DNA of 20,169 nucleotides from an uncultured Coriobacteriaceae bacterium (GTDB lineage Bacteria > Actinomycetota > Coriobacteriia > Coriobacteriales > Atopobiaceae). The notes below the pieces were generated by a model. The model worked only from the letters and a program-made list of their open reading frames with translations, made no database searches and was not told the origin of the DNA. The position numbers were made by a program, and so were the translations under genes. Numbering within the stretch: the stretch's first letter is position 1; each line of letters opens with the position of its first letter. The stretch lies in the NCBI GenBank assembly GCA_902772085.1, contig CACXZL010000007.1, forward strand, positions 1 through 20,169. The letters are read 5' to 3'. Below, piece by piece: positions 5,064 through 12,780 of the stretch.

Positions 5064-7223
5064 CTATACCTTGGTGGCAAAGTTGAGGTATTCGATGCAT
5101 TGCAAATCGCGGTATGTCTGCGCGTAGGGACCATCATCTGTAGGACCATACCACTTGCCATCTGCTCCTTGGTATCCCGAAGCGGAAAGGGAGGGTATCT
5201 GCTTCTGTATCTCCAGTAGGGCAGCCTGGTAGTCGCTCACGGGAGCTCCCATGGTTTTGAGAGCTTGGGATGCGAGCAGGTCAACGCTCGTATCGCGTAC
5301 GATTCCTTCTTGGCTGCCTCCCGCCACATCGTAGTTTGTCCACATCGCATAGCATGCGCTGTAGACCTTGCGCACATACTCGTCCTGCGGCTTGTCAGAA
5401 TACCATGCCGCAAGATAGGATGCCGTCAGCTTTGGTTGATGATCGCCAAAGAAGATGAGGACAACGGGACGACTCAAGCTGCGCAACTGTGATATGAATT
5501 CGCGGAGATCCTCATCAGAGCGGGCGATGCAGGCAAGATACTCGTTGAGCTGCGCCGGCGTGATGTCTCCCTCATAGTTTGAGGGCACGTAGTTGGGGAC
5601 GTATGCAGCATCGATATTGTGCTGATCATATGAACCGTGGTTTGCCATGGTGATGTCAAAGAAGAACTGCGGCGTCTCATCCTCTGCCAGCATCTGCAGC
5701 GTACGATCGTACACAGCCTTGTCGCTCACCCCGCTGTGAAACACCTCGCAGTGCGGTTCGTAAGGAGTAAGCTTGTCTACCGCGCAGTTGGGTATGCCTC
5801 CGAAGTCGTCTATCGAGAGGAAGCGGTCGAATCCCATCTGGGGATAAATCTCGTCTCTGTTCCAGTTTGTGGGATAGTTGGGATGAAGGGCGTTTGTCTT
5901 GTAGCCCAAGGCTTTCAGCTCGCTTGCGAGCGCATCGACTCGTGAGAAGTCATAGATGGAGTATGGATACTTATGGCTGCCGATGAATTGTATGGAGTTT
6001 CCGGTAAGGAACTCAAATTCTGAGTTGCAAGTTCCACCGCCATGGACGGATACGTAGAGTTGACCTCGCATGAATGTGTCGTCGAGCTCGCGCTGGAAGA
6101 ATTGCGGTCCCGTGTAACCGGCATGCATGCCATCAAAGATCGACAAGTCGCAAAAAGACTCGTTCATCACGACGATAATGCTTGGCTTTTGTTGTTCAAA
6201 CTGTGCGGCTGCGCTCTGTGACGCCGTATCGGCTTCAGCAGCGTCTCGATAACTTCTTGCATAGCCTTCCAAAAGCGATGCGGCTTTTTCATCTGTATAG
6301 CCCTCTGGCTTACGGATGTCCATGTCTTGGGAGACGGCAATGAAGGTGGGAAGAAATCCCTGCAACTGATAGTAGTCCATGGTATACCAGTACAGCATCT
6401 TTACGCCGAGGTCGTCCATGTAGCTGGGTACATATACGAGGGCACCTAGCAGGCCGAGTGACGCCACGCCGCATATGAGGTTCGATACGACTACGCGAAC
6501 CTTGGGGCGGACCTGGCTACGTCGAGGCGGACGCAGAAGGGAAAGCATTCCAATTGCCAGAGAAGCGCATGCCAGGCCAAGAATCGCGCGATTGTCGAGG
6601 GAAAACACGTACTCGCTACTCACAGCTGCCGCGGTTCCGATTGCGTAGAGATCGGTGGGCAGTATGGCCGCATTCTTGAAGTTTCTTATGAAGTATTGGG
6701 CGATGCCGAGAGAGGCGCAGAGTGCAACGCCCATACCGCAACCAGCCGCATGGCGTTGACCGAGAAAATACAGAGCGCAAAGTGCCAACCCCACCAGCAA
6801 CACCTCAAGCCAAGCGTGCGTCGGAAACACAAACGGCGTGCTAGTGCTGAATGGATACTCGATGGAAGCCACGGCGAGCAATAAGACCATTGCACAGAGG
6901 AGCGCGCAAAGAGCGCCTCTGAGAAAGGTTGGGAATCTATCGTAGCGGGACCAGATGGCGTTTCTTGCGAGAGGCGCAATCGAGGCTATTGCTATCAAGG
7001 CGCATGCTGAGGGCAGGGCAAAGGGATGCTCCGGGCACTCGATAAGTTCCTTGCTGCTCCAAATGTAGAGGAATGCGAGCAAAAGGATGTGTGGGGCCAT
7101 CCACAGCCATGTGGATGGCCCCATAGAACCCCCCGTTGCCCTTGTATTGCGCACAAAAGATACGGTAGCGGCTGCGACCACAGCAAGTGCTACCAAAGGG
7201 AAGGCAACGAGGGGTATGTACAT
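5064..7223 (-). CDS. LTA synthase family (LtaS-like) membrane phosphoglycerol transferase or sulfatase-fold enzyme
   Basis: A 719-residue protein with about seven hydrophobic segments in the first ~270 residues, then an extracellular alkaline-phosphatase/sulfatase-fold domain. Metal and catalytic signatures are present: E355 in MNESFCDLS, the predicted nucleophile T398 in HGGGTCNSEFEFLTG, H529 in TMANHGSYD, and D594-H595 in FFGDHQP. LtaS relatives move glycerol-phosphate from phosphatidylglycerol onto an envelope acceptor; MdoB- and EptA-like relatives modify glycans or lipids. The substrate cannot be read from sequence. The start at 7223 lies 27 bases after the stop of the upstream SerA-like gene, so the two are likely co-transcribed although functionally unrelated. 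The ribosome site is weak (GAAAGAG). The C-terminus carries a ~60-residue tail after the sulfatase core. Palindrome B1 follows downstream. Confidence 0.9.
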   Translation of the reverse strand: MYIPLVAFPLVALAVVAAATVSFVRNTRATGGSMGPSTWLWMAPHILLLAFLYIWSSKELIECPEHPFALPSACALIAIASIAPLARNAIWSRYDRFPTFLRGALCALLCAMVLLLAVASIEYPFSTSTPFVFPTHAWLEVLLVGLALCALYFLGQRHAAGCGMGVALCASLGIAQYFIRNFKNAAILPTDLYAIGTAAAVSSEYVFSLDNRAILGLACASLAIGMLSLLRPPRRSQVRPKVRVVVSNLICGVASLGLLGALVYVPSYMDDLGVKMLYWYTMDYYQLQGFLPTFIAVSQDMDIRKPEGYTDEKAASLLEGYARSYRDAAEADTASQSAAAQFEQQKPSIIVVMNESFCDLSIFDGMHAGYTGPQFFQRELDDTFMRGQLYVSVHGGGTCNSEFEFLTGNSIQFIGSHKYPYSIYDFSRVDALASELKALGYKTNALHPNYPTNWNRDEIYPQMGFDRFLSIDDFGGIPNCAVDKLTPYEPHCEVFHSGVSDKAVYDRTLQMLAEDETPQFFFDITMANHGSYDQHNIDAAYVPNYVPSNYEGDITPAQLNEYLACIARSDEDLREFISQLRSLSRPVVLIFFGDHQPKLTASYLAAWYSDKPQDEYVRKVYSACYAMWTNYDVAGGSQEGIVRDTSVDLLASQALKTMGAPVSDYQAALLEIQKQIPSLSASGYQGADGKWYGPTDDGPYAQTYRDLQCIEYLNFATKV

Positions 7224-7250
7224 AACACGCTCTTTCGCTCAGTGGATGGT

Positions 7251-8420
7251 CTAATGTCCGGGAATCATGCGGGCGCGGAACACACCTTCCAGCGCGGCGA
7301 TCCTGTCTATCACTGAATCGTTCCACAGGCCGCTTGTTTCCAACAAGGTGGTTGCAACTTCGCCCCTGCGCTTGTTTGCCATGTTTTCGATATTCATGTG
7401 CGCGTCGGTGAGAATCTGGGAGAAGCTTCCGATCATGTTTGGAACGTTGCGATGCAGCACCACGATGCGCTCATCGGTCTCGATGGGGCCAAGGTCCACG
7501 TTGCCGAAGTTCACGGAATTCGTGATGTTGCCTGCGAGCAGGTACTCTCGTAACTCAGAGATGGCCATGGCCGCGCAGTTGTCCTCCGCCTCAACGGTGG
7601 AGGCGCCGAGATGCGAGGTCACGATAGCACCTTTCATGTGGGCGGTGGTGGGGTTTGCGAAATCCGTGACGTATCGAGCCACATGGCCTGCGGCAAGCGC
7701 GTCGGTCATGGCGTTTTCGTCTACCAGGATGTCGCGGGCATAGTTCAATACGACGACGCCGCGTTTCATCTGGGCAATCTGGTCACGGCCTATCATGTGC
7801 CGCGTTTTGTCGTTTGCGGGAACGTGGATTGTGATGAAGTCAGCTTGACTGAAGATCTCGCCGACGTTTTGCACGGCATGGACGTGACGGTCGAGGCTCC
7901 AGGCGTACTTGACGGAGAGGTAGGGGTCGTAGCCCAGCACGTGCATGCCGAGGCTGCGGCCGGCGTTCGCCACCATGGCGCCGATGGCGCCGAGGCCGAT
8001 GACACCGAGCGTCTTGCCCGCGATTTCCCCGCCGCCGAACTGTGCCTTCGCCTTCTCGGCGGCAGCGGCGATGTCTGGTTCTTCTGCGTGCTCACGGACC
8101 CATTCGTTGCTTCCTATGATGTCGCGCGAGGCAAGCAACATGCCGGCAATGACCATCTCTTTGACGCCGTTTGCATTCGCACCGGGGGTGTTGAAGACCA
8201 CGATGCCTTTTTCGGTGCATCGATCGAGGGGGATGTTGTTTACACCGGCGCCTGCACGCGCTATGGCGAGAAGACCGTCTGGCAATGTCTCCTCGTGCAT
8301 GTTTGCGCTGCGCACCATGACGGCCTCGGCGTCTTCGAGGCTCTGGGCGGGAGAAAACGTCCCAAAGAGCTGGTTGACGCCTGCCTGTGAAATGCGGTTC
8401 ATGCAGTGGACTTTGTACAT
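7251..8420 (-). CDS. D-3-phosphoglycerate dehydrogenase-like protein (paralogue 2)
   Basis: A 389-residue D-2-hydroxyacid dehydrogenase of the short SerA type with a C-terminal ACT domain (about 318-389). SerA oxidises 3-phosphoglycerate to 3-phosphohydroxypyruvate, the first step of serine synthesis. Visible: NAD loop GLGAIG 142-147, catalytic R229 (LNYARD) and H270 (TSHLGAST). P269, usual before this His, is Ser here. The Glu normally found in the FPNEE-like loop is not evident (residues 252-260 read TDFANPTTA). The start at 8420 (MYKVHC) is chosen because AAAGGAATT precedes it and because it aligns with paralogue 1; an in-frame extension to 8471 has no support. It aligns without gaps to the upstream paralogue and shares 47 consecutive identical residues (134-180). 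It is preceded by a structured leader and followed at 27 bases by the LTA-synthase-like gene. The substrate may have diverged from phosphoglycerate. Confidence 0.9.
   Translation of the reverse strand: MYKVHCMNRISQAGVNQLFGTFSPAQSLEDAEAVMVRSANMHEETLPDGLLAIARAGAGVNNIPLDRCTEKGIVVFNTPGANANGVKEMVIAGMLLASRDIIGSNEWVREHAEEPDIAAAAEKAKAQFGGGEIAGKTLGVIGLGAIGAMVANAGRSLGMHVLGYDPYLSVKYAWSLDRHVHAVQNVGEIFSQADFITIHVPANDKTRHMIGRDQIAQMKRGVVVLNYARDILVDENAMTDALAAGHVARYVTDFANPTTAHMKGAIVTSHLGASTVEAEDNCAAMAISELREYLLAGNITNSVNFGNVDLGPIETDERIVVLHRNVPNMIGSFSQILTDAHMNIENMANKRRGEVATTLLETSGLWNDSVIDRIAALEGVFRARMIPGH
7880..8018. repeat. Gene-conversion tract, copy in paralogue 2
   Basis: These 139 bases match 9151-9289 in the neighbouring paralogue with only two differences (7920 G/A and 8004 A/G). 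The flanking parts of the two genes are clearly more diverged, including many third-position changes. The tract encodes the NAD-binding loop and following helix. Confidence 0.85.
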
Positions 8421-8433
8421 GCAATTCCTTTCG

Positions 8434-8500
8434 GTGGCCGTTGGGGATGATCCCCTTTGACCATAACGCATGGCCAGTGGGGTCGAGCCCCAACGGCCAC
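8434..8500 (-). promoter_or_regulatory. Structured leader upstream of SerA paralogue 2
   Basis: Between the two SerA genes, GTGGCCGTTGGGG (8434-8446) and CCCCAACGGCCAC (8488-8500) pair perfectly over 13 bp. Competing local hairpins exist: GGGG-ATGAT-CCCC at 8443-8455, and TGGGG-TCGAG-CCCCA at 8478-8492 extended imperfectly by TGGCC. The 8434 arm sits within about 4 bases of the AAAGGAATT ribosome site. It could be the terminator of the upstream gene, or an attenuator or translation switch for the downstream one. No T-run is present, so the second idea deserves testing. Confidence 0.5.
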
Positions 8501-8524
8501 TGTCTTGACAAATCCTGGTGAGAG

Positions 8525-9691
8525 CTACTTGCGAATCGCGCGGACGCGATAGATGCCGTTGACGCTGGTGAGTGATTCAATCGTGGCGTCATCCAGATCG
8601 CCAGAGAGGTCGAGCAGGGAGTAGGCGTAGTCTCCACGGCTTTTGTCGGTCATGTTTTCGATGTTTACGCCTGCACCAGACACTGCGGCAGTGATGGCAC
8701 CGATGACACCTGGAACGTTCTTGTGGAACACGGCGAGGCGCAGGGATGTGCTCATGGGCCCGAGGTTCACGGCGCCATAGTTCACCGAGTTCTCGATGTT
8801 GCCGTTTTCCAGATAGTCACGGATTTCGTTTGCGGCCATGACGGCGCAGTTGTCCTCGGCCTCCTTGGTCGAGGCACCGAGGTGCGGGGTCACGATGGCG
8901 CGTGGCATCTGCGTGGAGTTGGAGTTGGCGAAGTCGGTCATATAGCGAGCGACATGGCCTTCCTGAAGGGCCTCGGCCATCGCGCGCTCGTCCACGAGTG
9001 CGTCACGGGCATAGTTGAGCACCACAACGTCGTCCTTCATGGCGGCGATGGCCTCGCGGCTGATCATGCCCTTGGTCGCATCGGTTGCGGGGACGTGCAC
9101 GGTGATATAGTCGGCGTTCGCCCAGATTTCCTTGAGGTCGTTTACGTGGCGGACGTGACGGTCGAGGCTCCAGGCGTACTTGACGGAGAGATAGGGGTCG
9201 TAGCCCAGCACGTGCATGCCGAGGCTGCGGCCGGCGTTCGCCACCATGGCGCCGATGGCGCCGAGGCCGATGACGCCGAGCGTCTTGCCGGCGAGCTCGG
9301 TGCCTGCGTAGCGGTTCTTTGCCTTCTCGGCGAGCGTGCCCACGTTGGGGTCGTCGTAGTGACGCTCGACCCAGTCGATGCCGCCGCAGATGTCACGTGC
9401 GGCGAGCAACATGCCGGCGATGACGAGCTCCTTGACACCATTTGCGTTCGCACCAGGGGTGTTGAACACCACGATGCCCTGCTCGGCGCAGCGGTCGAGC
9501 GGGATGTTGTTTACACCGGCGCCCGCGCGTGCAATGGCGAGCAGGTTGGGGGAGAAGCTCATCTCGTGCAGGTTTGCACTGCGCACCATGATGGCGTCGG
9601 CATTCGCCACGTCGTCGGTGAGCGCAAAGTTCTCGCCCAGGGCGTCGGTGCCTACCTTGGCGATGTTGTTGATGCAATGGACCTTGTACAT
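8525..9691 (-). CDS. serA: D-3-phosphoglycerate dehydrogenase (paralogue 1)
   Basis: A 388-residue NAD-dependent SerA-type dehydrogenase: substrate domain, NAD loop GLGAIG 142-147, R229 (LNYARDALVDE), H270 in TPHLGAST, and an ACT domain from about 318 (LAVFHKNVPGVIGAITAAV) that in this family senses serine or tethers subunits. The expected reaction is 3-phosphoglycerate to 3-phosphohydroxypyruvate. The catalytic Glu expected in the loop before His (FPNEE in related enzymes, from memory) reads TDFANSNSTQ here, in both paralogues, so a lineage-specific active site or substrate is possible. The start at 9691 has an excellent AGGAGG site (CCAAGGAGGATAC-ATG on the minus strand). It is the first gene of a likely serA-serA2-ltaS-like run with its own extended -10 promoter. 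No serC or serB gene is adjacent. This copy keeps the canonical P269 and is the better candidate for true SerA. Confidence 0.92.
   Translation of the reverse strand: MYKVHCINNIAKVGTDALGENFALTDDVANADAIMVRSANLHEMSFSPNLLAIARAGAGVNNIPLDRCAEQGIVVFNTPGANANGVKELVIAGMLLAARDICGGIDWVERHYDDPNVGTLAEKAKNRYAGTELAGKTLGVIGLGAIGAMVANAGRSLGMHVLGYDPYLSVKYAWSLDRHVRHVNDLKEIWANADYITVHVPATDATKGMISREAIAAMKDDVVVLNYARDALVDERAMAEALQEGHVARYMTDFANSNSTQMPRAIVTPHLGASTKEAEDNCAVMAANEIRDYLENGNIENSVNYGAVNLGPMSTSLRLAVFHKNVPGVIGAITAAVSGAGVNIENMTDKSRGDYAYSLLDLSGDLDDATIESLTSVNGIYRVRAIRK
9151..9289. repeat. Gene-conversion tract, copy in paralogue 1
   Basis: Partner of 7880-8018: the same length, the same reading frame, with two substitutions (9191 and 9275). 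Both copies lie in direct orientation about 1.27 kb apart, so recombination between them could also delete the intervening segment and leave one hybrid gene. Confidence 0.85.
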
Positions 9692-9724
9692 GTATCCTCC
9701 TTGGTTTGTTGCAAAAACACGTGC

Positions 9725-9733
9725 ATTCTAGCA
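9725..9733 (-). promoter_or_regulatory. Candidate extended -10 promoter of serA
   Basis: The minus strand reads TGCTAGAAT, an extended -10 (TG-N-TAGAAT), about 33 bases before the serA ATG. I see no good -35 at 16-18 bases, consistent with an extended -10 type. Confidence 0.4.
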
Positions 9734-10058
9734 GTTTGTGCAGCTCAAAGTAGATGGGCTGCGTCGGTATGCGAGCGTAACTAAATAATCGACACACTCC
9801 GCTTGCGAAAAAACACCCCTCGTTTGCCGAAACGACTCGATGACTTCGGTATTGTCTCAATGGCGGTGACTCCGCTTTGACCTTGGTGGCGTGGATAGTT
9901 GGGCCTGTGCATTATGGACAGCCTGTGAAACACGGCTTCCATTGTTCATGGCAAGATAACTAAATAATAGTAATATGATTGGTAATCGTTCTTATTAACA
10001 CTCTTACGGTATTTTCGTCAAGAACTATTCCGACAGCGGAGAAGTTAAGATTGGCGGA
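9734..10058. other. Intergenic region between divergent serA and csp genes
   Basis: No protein gene is supported here. The last 100 bases are clearly more AT-rich than the rest of the window. The 12-mer TAACTAAATAAT occurs twice in direct orientation (9778-9789 and 9957-9968). Small hairpins are visible: CGTTT-GCCG-AAACG near 9820 and AGCCTGTG-AAA-CACGGCT near 9920-9938. A small RNA or regulator sites are possible, but nothing identifies one. Confidence 0.4.
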
Positions 10059-10085
10059 TTGGAGTTCGCAAGGATAGGGTAATAT
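10059..10085 (+). promoter_or_regulatory. Candidate promoter of the cold-shock gene
   Basis: TTGGAG (10059-10064) and TAATAT (10080-10085) are separated by 15 bases; GATTGG three bases to the left would give a better spacing of about 17-18. This predicts a leader of about 75 bases before the ATG at 10168, usual for cold-shock genes. Confidence 0.4.
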
Positions 10086-10115
10086 ACCTACGTGGCCGCA
10101 TGGCCGAAGGGTATC

Positions 10116-10150
10116 GCGCCTCTGGCGCAACGTTTTGTTCTGCGGAACAA
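10116..10150 (+). promoter_or_regulatory. Structured 5' leader of the cold-shock gene
   Basis: Two perfect hairpins stand in tandem: GCGCC-TCT-GGCGC (10116-10128) and TTGTTC-TGCG-GAACAA (10135-10150). The second ends 6 bases before the purine-rich ribosome site GAAAGAAAGG. Cold-shock mRNAs are known for leaders that refold with temperature; whether these hairpins do so is inference. Confidence 0.5.
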
Positions 10151-10167
10151 AGAAAGAAAGGCACGAA

Positions 10168-10371
10168 ATGGCTCAAGGTACTGTAAAGTGGTTCAACGGC
10201 GACAAGGGATACGGCTTTATCTCTCGTGAAGACGGCGATGACCTCTTTGTTCACTTCAGCGAGATCCAGATGGATGGCTACAAGACCCTTGACGAGGGTC
10301 AGGCTGTTGAGTTTGAGATCACGAAGGGCCAGAACGGTAAGTTCCAGGCTTCCAACGTTCGCAAGATTTAG
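10168..10371 (+). CDS. csp: Cold-shock protein (CspA family)
   Basis: A 67-residue single cold-shock domain, the full family length, acting as an RNA chaperone in the cytoplasm. Visible motifs: MAQGTVKWFNGDKGYGFI with RNP1 KGYGFI at 13-18, and RNP2 LFVHF at 26-30, followed by SEIQMDGYKTLDEGQ and the closing strand KFQASNVRKI. Aromatic residues for stacking on single-stranded RNA (W8, F17, F27, H29, F30) are all present. The start is ATG 10168, because AAAGG lies six bases upstream and an in-frame upstream ATG would add a tail the family lacks. It is a single-gene unit with its own candidate promoter, a leader with two hairpins and a strong terminator. Confidence 0.98.
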   Translation: MAQGTVKWFNGDKGYGFISREDGDDLFVHFSEIQMDGYKTLDEGQAVEFEITKGQNGKFQASNVRKI

Positions 10372-10406
10372 TTCTTGCGTCTACACTTCGCTCAGATGCG
10401 ACAAGG

Positions 10407-10432
10407 GACGGCACCTCGGTGCCGTCTTTTTT
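10407..10432 (+). terminator. Rho-independent terminator of csp
   Basis: GACGGCACC (10407-10415) and GGTGCCGTC (10418-10426) pair perfectly around a very tight TC loop (likely opened to four bases by loss of the top pair), followed by six T. This is the clearest classic terminator in the window. Confidence 0.93.
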
Positions 10433-10546
10433 GTGCGACCCGAGCGGTAAAGGGTCCTGACAGTGGCGGATGGTGTGCTGTACGGTGACGTCCGGCCAAG
10501 CTGTGATACTCTTCTGAGGACAACGATTTCTGATGGAGGTTGCATG

Positions 10547-11230
10547 ATGGGAGACGCACCAGCAGGTCTGTGGCCTTTCCGGGGCGAGGCGGCAATCTTT
10601 GACTTTGACGGTACGCTGGCAGATACGGCGCATATCTGGCGCGAGGTGGACCTTGAGTTTCTCGCGCGACGAGGCCTGCCCTACACGACTGACTATCCTC
10701 AACGACTGGCGGCGTTGGGTTTCGAGGATGGCGCCAAATACACCATCGAACGCTTTGGTCTCCACGAGACGGTGGAGGAGATATGCGATGAGTGGAACCG
10801 CCTAGGACGCCAACTATATAGGAACACCGTTACGTTGCGACCAGGGGCATTGCACTATATACAAACCCTCAAATCAGCGGGCATTCCCTGTGCGCTCGCC
10901 ACCACAAACAACAAAGACGTGTTGGGAGGCATGCGCCGGGTCAACGTGTACGAGGTCTTCGATGCCTGTGTGCACGGCGCGGATGTTGGTAAGGGCAAGG
11001 ATCATCCCGACATCTATCTGGAAGCGGCGCGTCGTTTGAGAGTTGAACCAGAGGCTTGCGTGGTCTTTGAAGACATTGTGCCGGCATTGCATTCGGCACG
11101 TCGCGCTGGCATGCGTGCCTGCGGCGTGCGTGCAAACGATCCGAATCAAATCGTAGAGGAAACCAAGAAGGCGGCGGATTGCTGGCTTGATGACTGGCGT
11201 GACATTACGTATGGAGGGAAGCTGAAATGA
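10547..11230 (+). CDS. HAD superfamily phosphatase (phosphoglycolate phosphatase / beta-phosphoglucomutase-like)
   Basis: About 227 residues with all four HAD motifs: I DFDGTLADT (D19 nucleophile, D21), II ATTNN (Thr), III K149/K151 in GKGKDHPDIY, and IV FEDIVPAL with E175-D176. A helical cap lies between motifs I and II (about 30-95), the subclass I arrangement. Such enzymes dephosphorylate small sugar phosphates or phosphoglycolate, or interconvert hexose phosphates; the substrate cannot be named. A GGAGG site at 10535-10539 suits ATG 10547 (7 bases) better than the adjacent ATG 10544 (4 bases); a longer frame from 10463 has no ribosome site. Its stop overlaps the start of the next gene (ATGA at 11227-11230), so it is translationally coupled to the dipeptidase. 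Confidence 0.9.
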   Translation: MGDAPAGLWPFRGEAAIFDFDGTLADTAHIWREVDLEFLARRGLPYTTDYPQRLAALGFEDGAKYTIERFGLHETVEEICDEWNRLGRQLYRNTVTLRPGALHYIQTLKSAGIPCALATTNNKDVLGGMRRVNVYEVFDACVHGADVGKGKDHPDIYLEAARRLRVEPEACVVFEDIVPALHSARRAGMRACGVRANDPNQIVEETKKAADCWLDDWRDITYGGKLK

Positions 11231-12678
11231 ACAACGATGAGCAGCTGATGGCAGAGGCAAAGGCATTTGTTGACGATGTGTGGGAAGATGTGGTGACGGA
11301 CATCGACTATCTGGTGCAGGTGGAGAGCGTGGAGGACAAGGGGCATGCCCAGCATGGCAAGCCCTTTGGCCCCGCTCCTTACGAGGCTCTTCAACGTGCG
11401 CTTGTCGTGGCGGAAAAGCTTGGCTTGGCACCCCATGATTGCGAGGGCCACATAGGTTATGCGGACCTGCAAGGTGTAAGTGACACGTACGTGGCGACCA
11501 TCGCCCATTCTGACATCGTGCCCCTCGGCCAAGGGTGGAGCTTTGATCCGTTACATGTGACGCGCAAGGAAGGCTACCTTATAGGCCGTGGTGTGCTTGA
11601 CGACAAGGGTCCGCTCGTACTTTCCCTCTACGCTGCGCACTTCTTTGCACGTCACGTGAACCGGACGGGGGAGAAGCTTCCGTACACGCTTCGCTGCATC
11701 GTCGGCACAAACGAAGAGACCGGCATGGAGGACGTTGACTACTATCTGCAGCACTTTCCCGAACCCGCCTTCTGCTTTACTCCGGACGCGGTGTTTCCAC
11801 TCATATGCGGAGAGAAGGGACGTTTCTTTGCAGAGGTCGCCTCTCCGTCGATGAGCCTTTCCGACCTCCGCATCGTGTCTTTGGAAGGTGGTACGGTGGC
11901 AAATGCGATACCGGGTCATGCTGAGGCCGTGGTGGTGGCCGACGCCCGTGCGCTCGCTACGCGTGATGGCATAGCGGTGCAGGAGCATGGTGTGGATGCA
12001 TGGGGCCGTAGGCTTGCGCGTATCACGGCGATTGGCAAGGGAGGGCATGCCTCCATGCCCGAGGGGACGGTCAACGCCATTGGGGTGCTCGTGAATTACT
12101 TGTTAGACCAAGGGGTCTATGGAGCTGCTGAAGAATCGTTCCTCGGTTTTGAACGGATGCTTCTCGCTGACACAGCCGGAAAGGCGCTTGGCATAGACGC
12201 GACGGATGACATCTTTGACCCGCTTACCTGCGTTGGCGGTACGATACGTACTGAGCGGGCGGGAGATTGCGTCTGCTTTGTGCAGACTATGGATATACGA
12301 TATCCAAAGAGTACGACTGGCACGCGCCTTCTCGAGGGAATATCAGGGGCTGCGACTAGGCTGGGATGTGCCGTGCGGCAGAGCGAAGATTCCGTGCCCT
12401 TCTTCATATCGCCAGATTCAGAGGAGATCAAGACGCTCGAGCGTACCTACAACGAGTTTACGGGTCGTGATGCGCGGGCGATTACCATAGGGGGCGGTAC
12501 GTATGCCCGCCACTTTACGCGCGCGGTGGCATTTGGTCCCGATGACCCCGCATATCCAGCACCGGCATGGGTGGGAATCGAGCATGGACCAGACGAAGGC
12601 GTCTCTGAGGAGGGTCTCAAACGTGCTTTGGCAATCTATATCGTGGCGATTGCGCGCCTCATGCGACTGAAGTATTAG
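11227..12678 (+). CDS. M20 family Sapep/PepV-type metal-dependent dipeptidase
   Basis: A 483-residue cytoplasmic metallopeptidase of family M20, the size of PepV/Sapep dipeptidases (about 465-485), which cleave Xaa- or beta-Ala-dipeptides during peptide use. Metal-site residues appear in order: H94 and D96 in AHSDIVPLGQGW, D125 in GRGVLDDKG bridging two metals, E163 (general base) and E164 in TNEETGMED, and later H453 in IEHGPDEG. H429 (ARHFTRAVAFGPD) fits the substrate-binding His. The lid domain lies at about 210-400. The start is fixed by the ATGA overlap with the HAD gene and by GGAGG six bases upstream (GGAGGGAAGCTGAAATG region). The HAD and dipeptidase genes form a two-gene operon. The gap after it (12679-12780) shows only weak inverted repeats such as TTGGA/TCCAA. 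Confidence 0.93.
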   Translation: MNNDEQLMAEAKAFVDDVWEDVVTDIDYLVQVESVEDKGHAQHGKPFGPAPYEALQRALVVAEKLGLAPHDCEGHIGYADLQGVSDTYVATIAHSDIVPLGQGWSFDPLHVTRKEGYLIGRGVLDDKGPLVLSLYAAHFFARHVNRTGEKLPYTLRCIVGTNEETGMEDVDYYLQHFPEPAFCFTPDAVFPLICGEKGRFFAEVASPSMSLSDLRIVSLEGGTVANAIPGHAEAVVVADARALATRDGIAVQEHGVDAWGRRLARITAIGKGGHASMPEGTVNAIGVLVNYLLDQGVYGAAEESFLGFERMLLADTAGKALGIDATDDIFDPLTCVGGTIRTERAGDCVCFVQTMDIRYPKSTTGTRLLEGISGAATRLGCAVRQSEDSVPFFISPDSEEIKTLERTYNEFTGRDARAITIGGGTYARHFTRAVAFGPDDPAYPAPAWVGIEHGPDEGVSEEGLKRALAIYIVAIARLMRLKY

Positions 12679-12780
12679 TGGCGCACAAGATGGCGCCCGC
12701 TTGGAAGGCTCTCTCTCCAACCGAGCGCCAGCCGCATGCGTCAAGAGGCGTGCGAAACGGCGCGGCAATCTGCATATGCG

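Noticed and set aside
8723..9784. A long open frame on the plus strand opposite the serA gene, with another at 7611-8390 opposite the second paralogue
   Set aside because: Both are antisense to well-supported dehydrogenases, are rich in His/Val/Gly from mirrored codons, resemble each other only because the sense genes are paralogous, and have no ribosome site.
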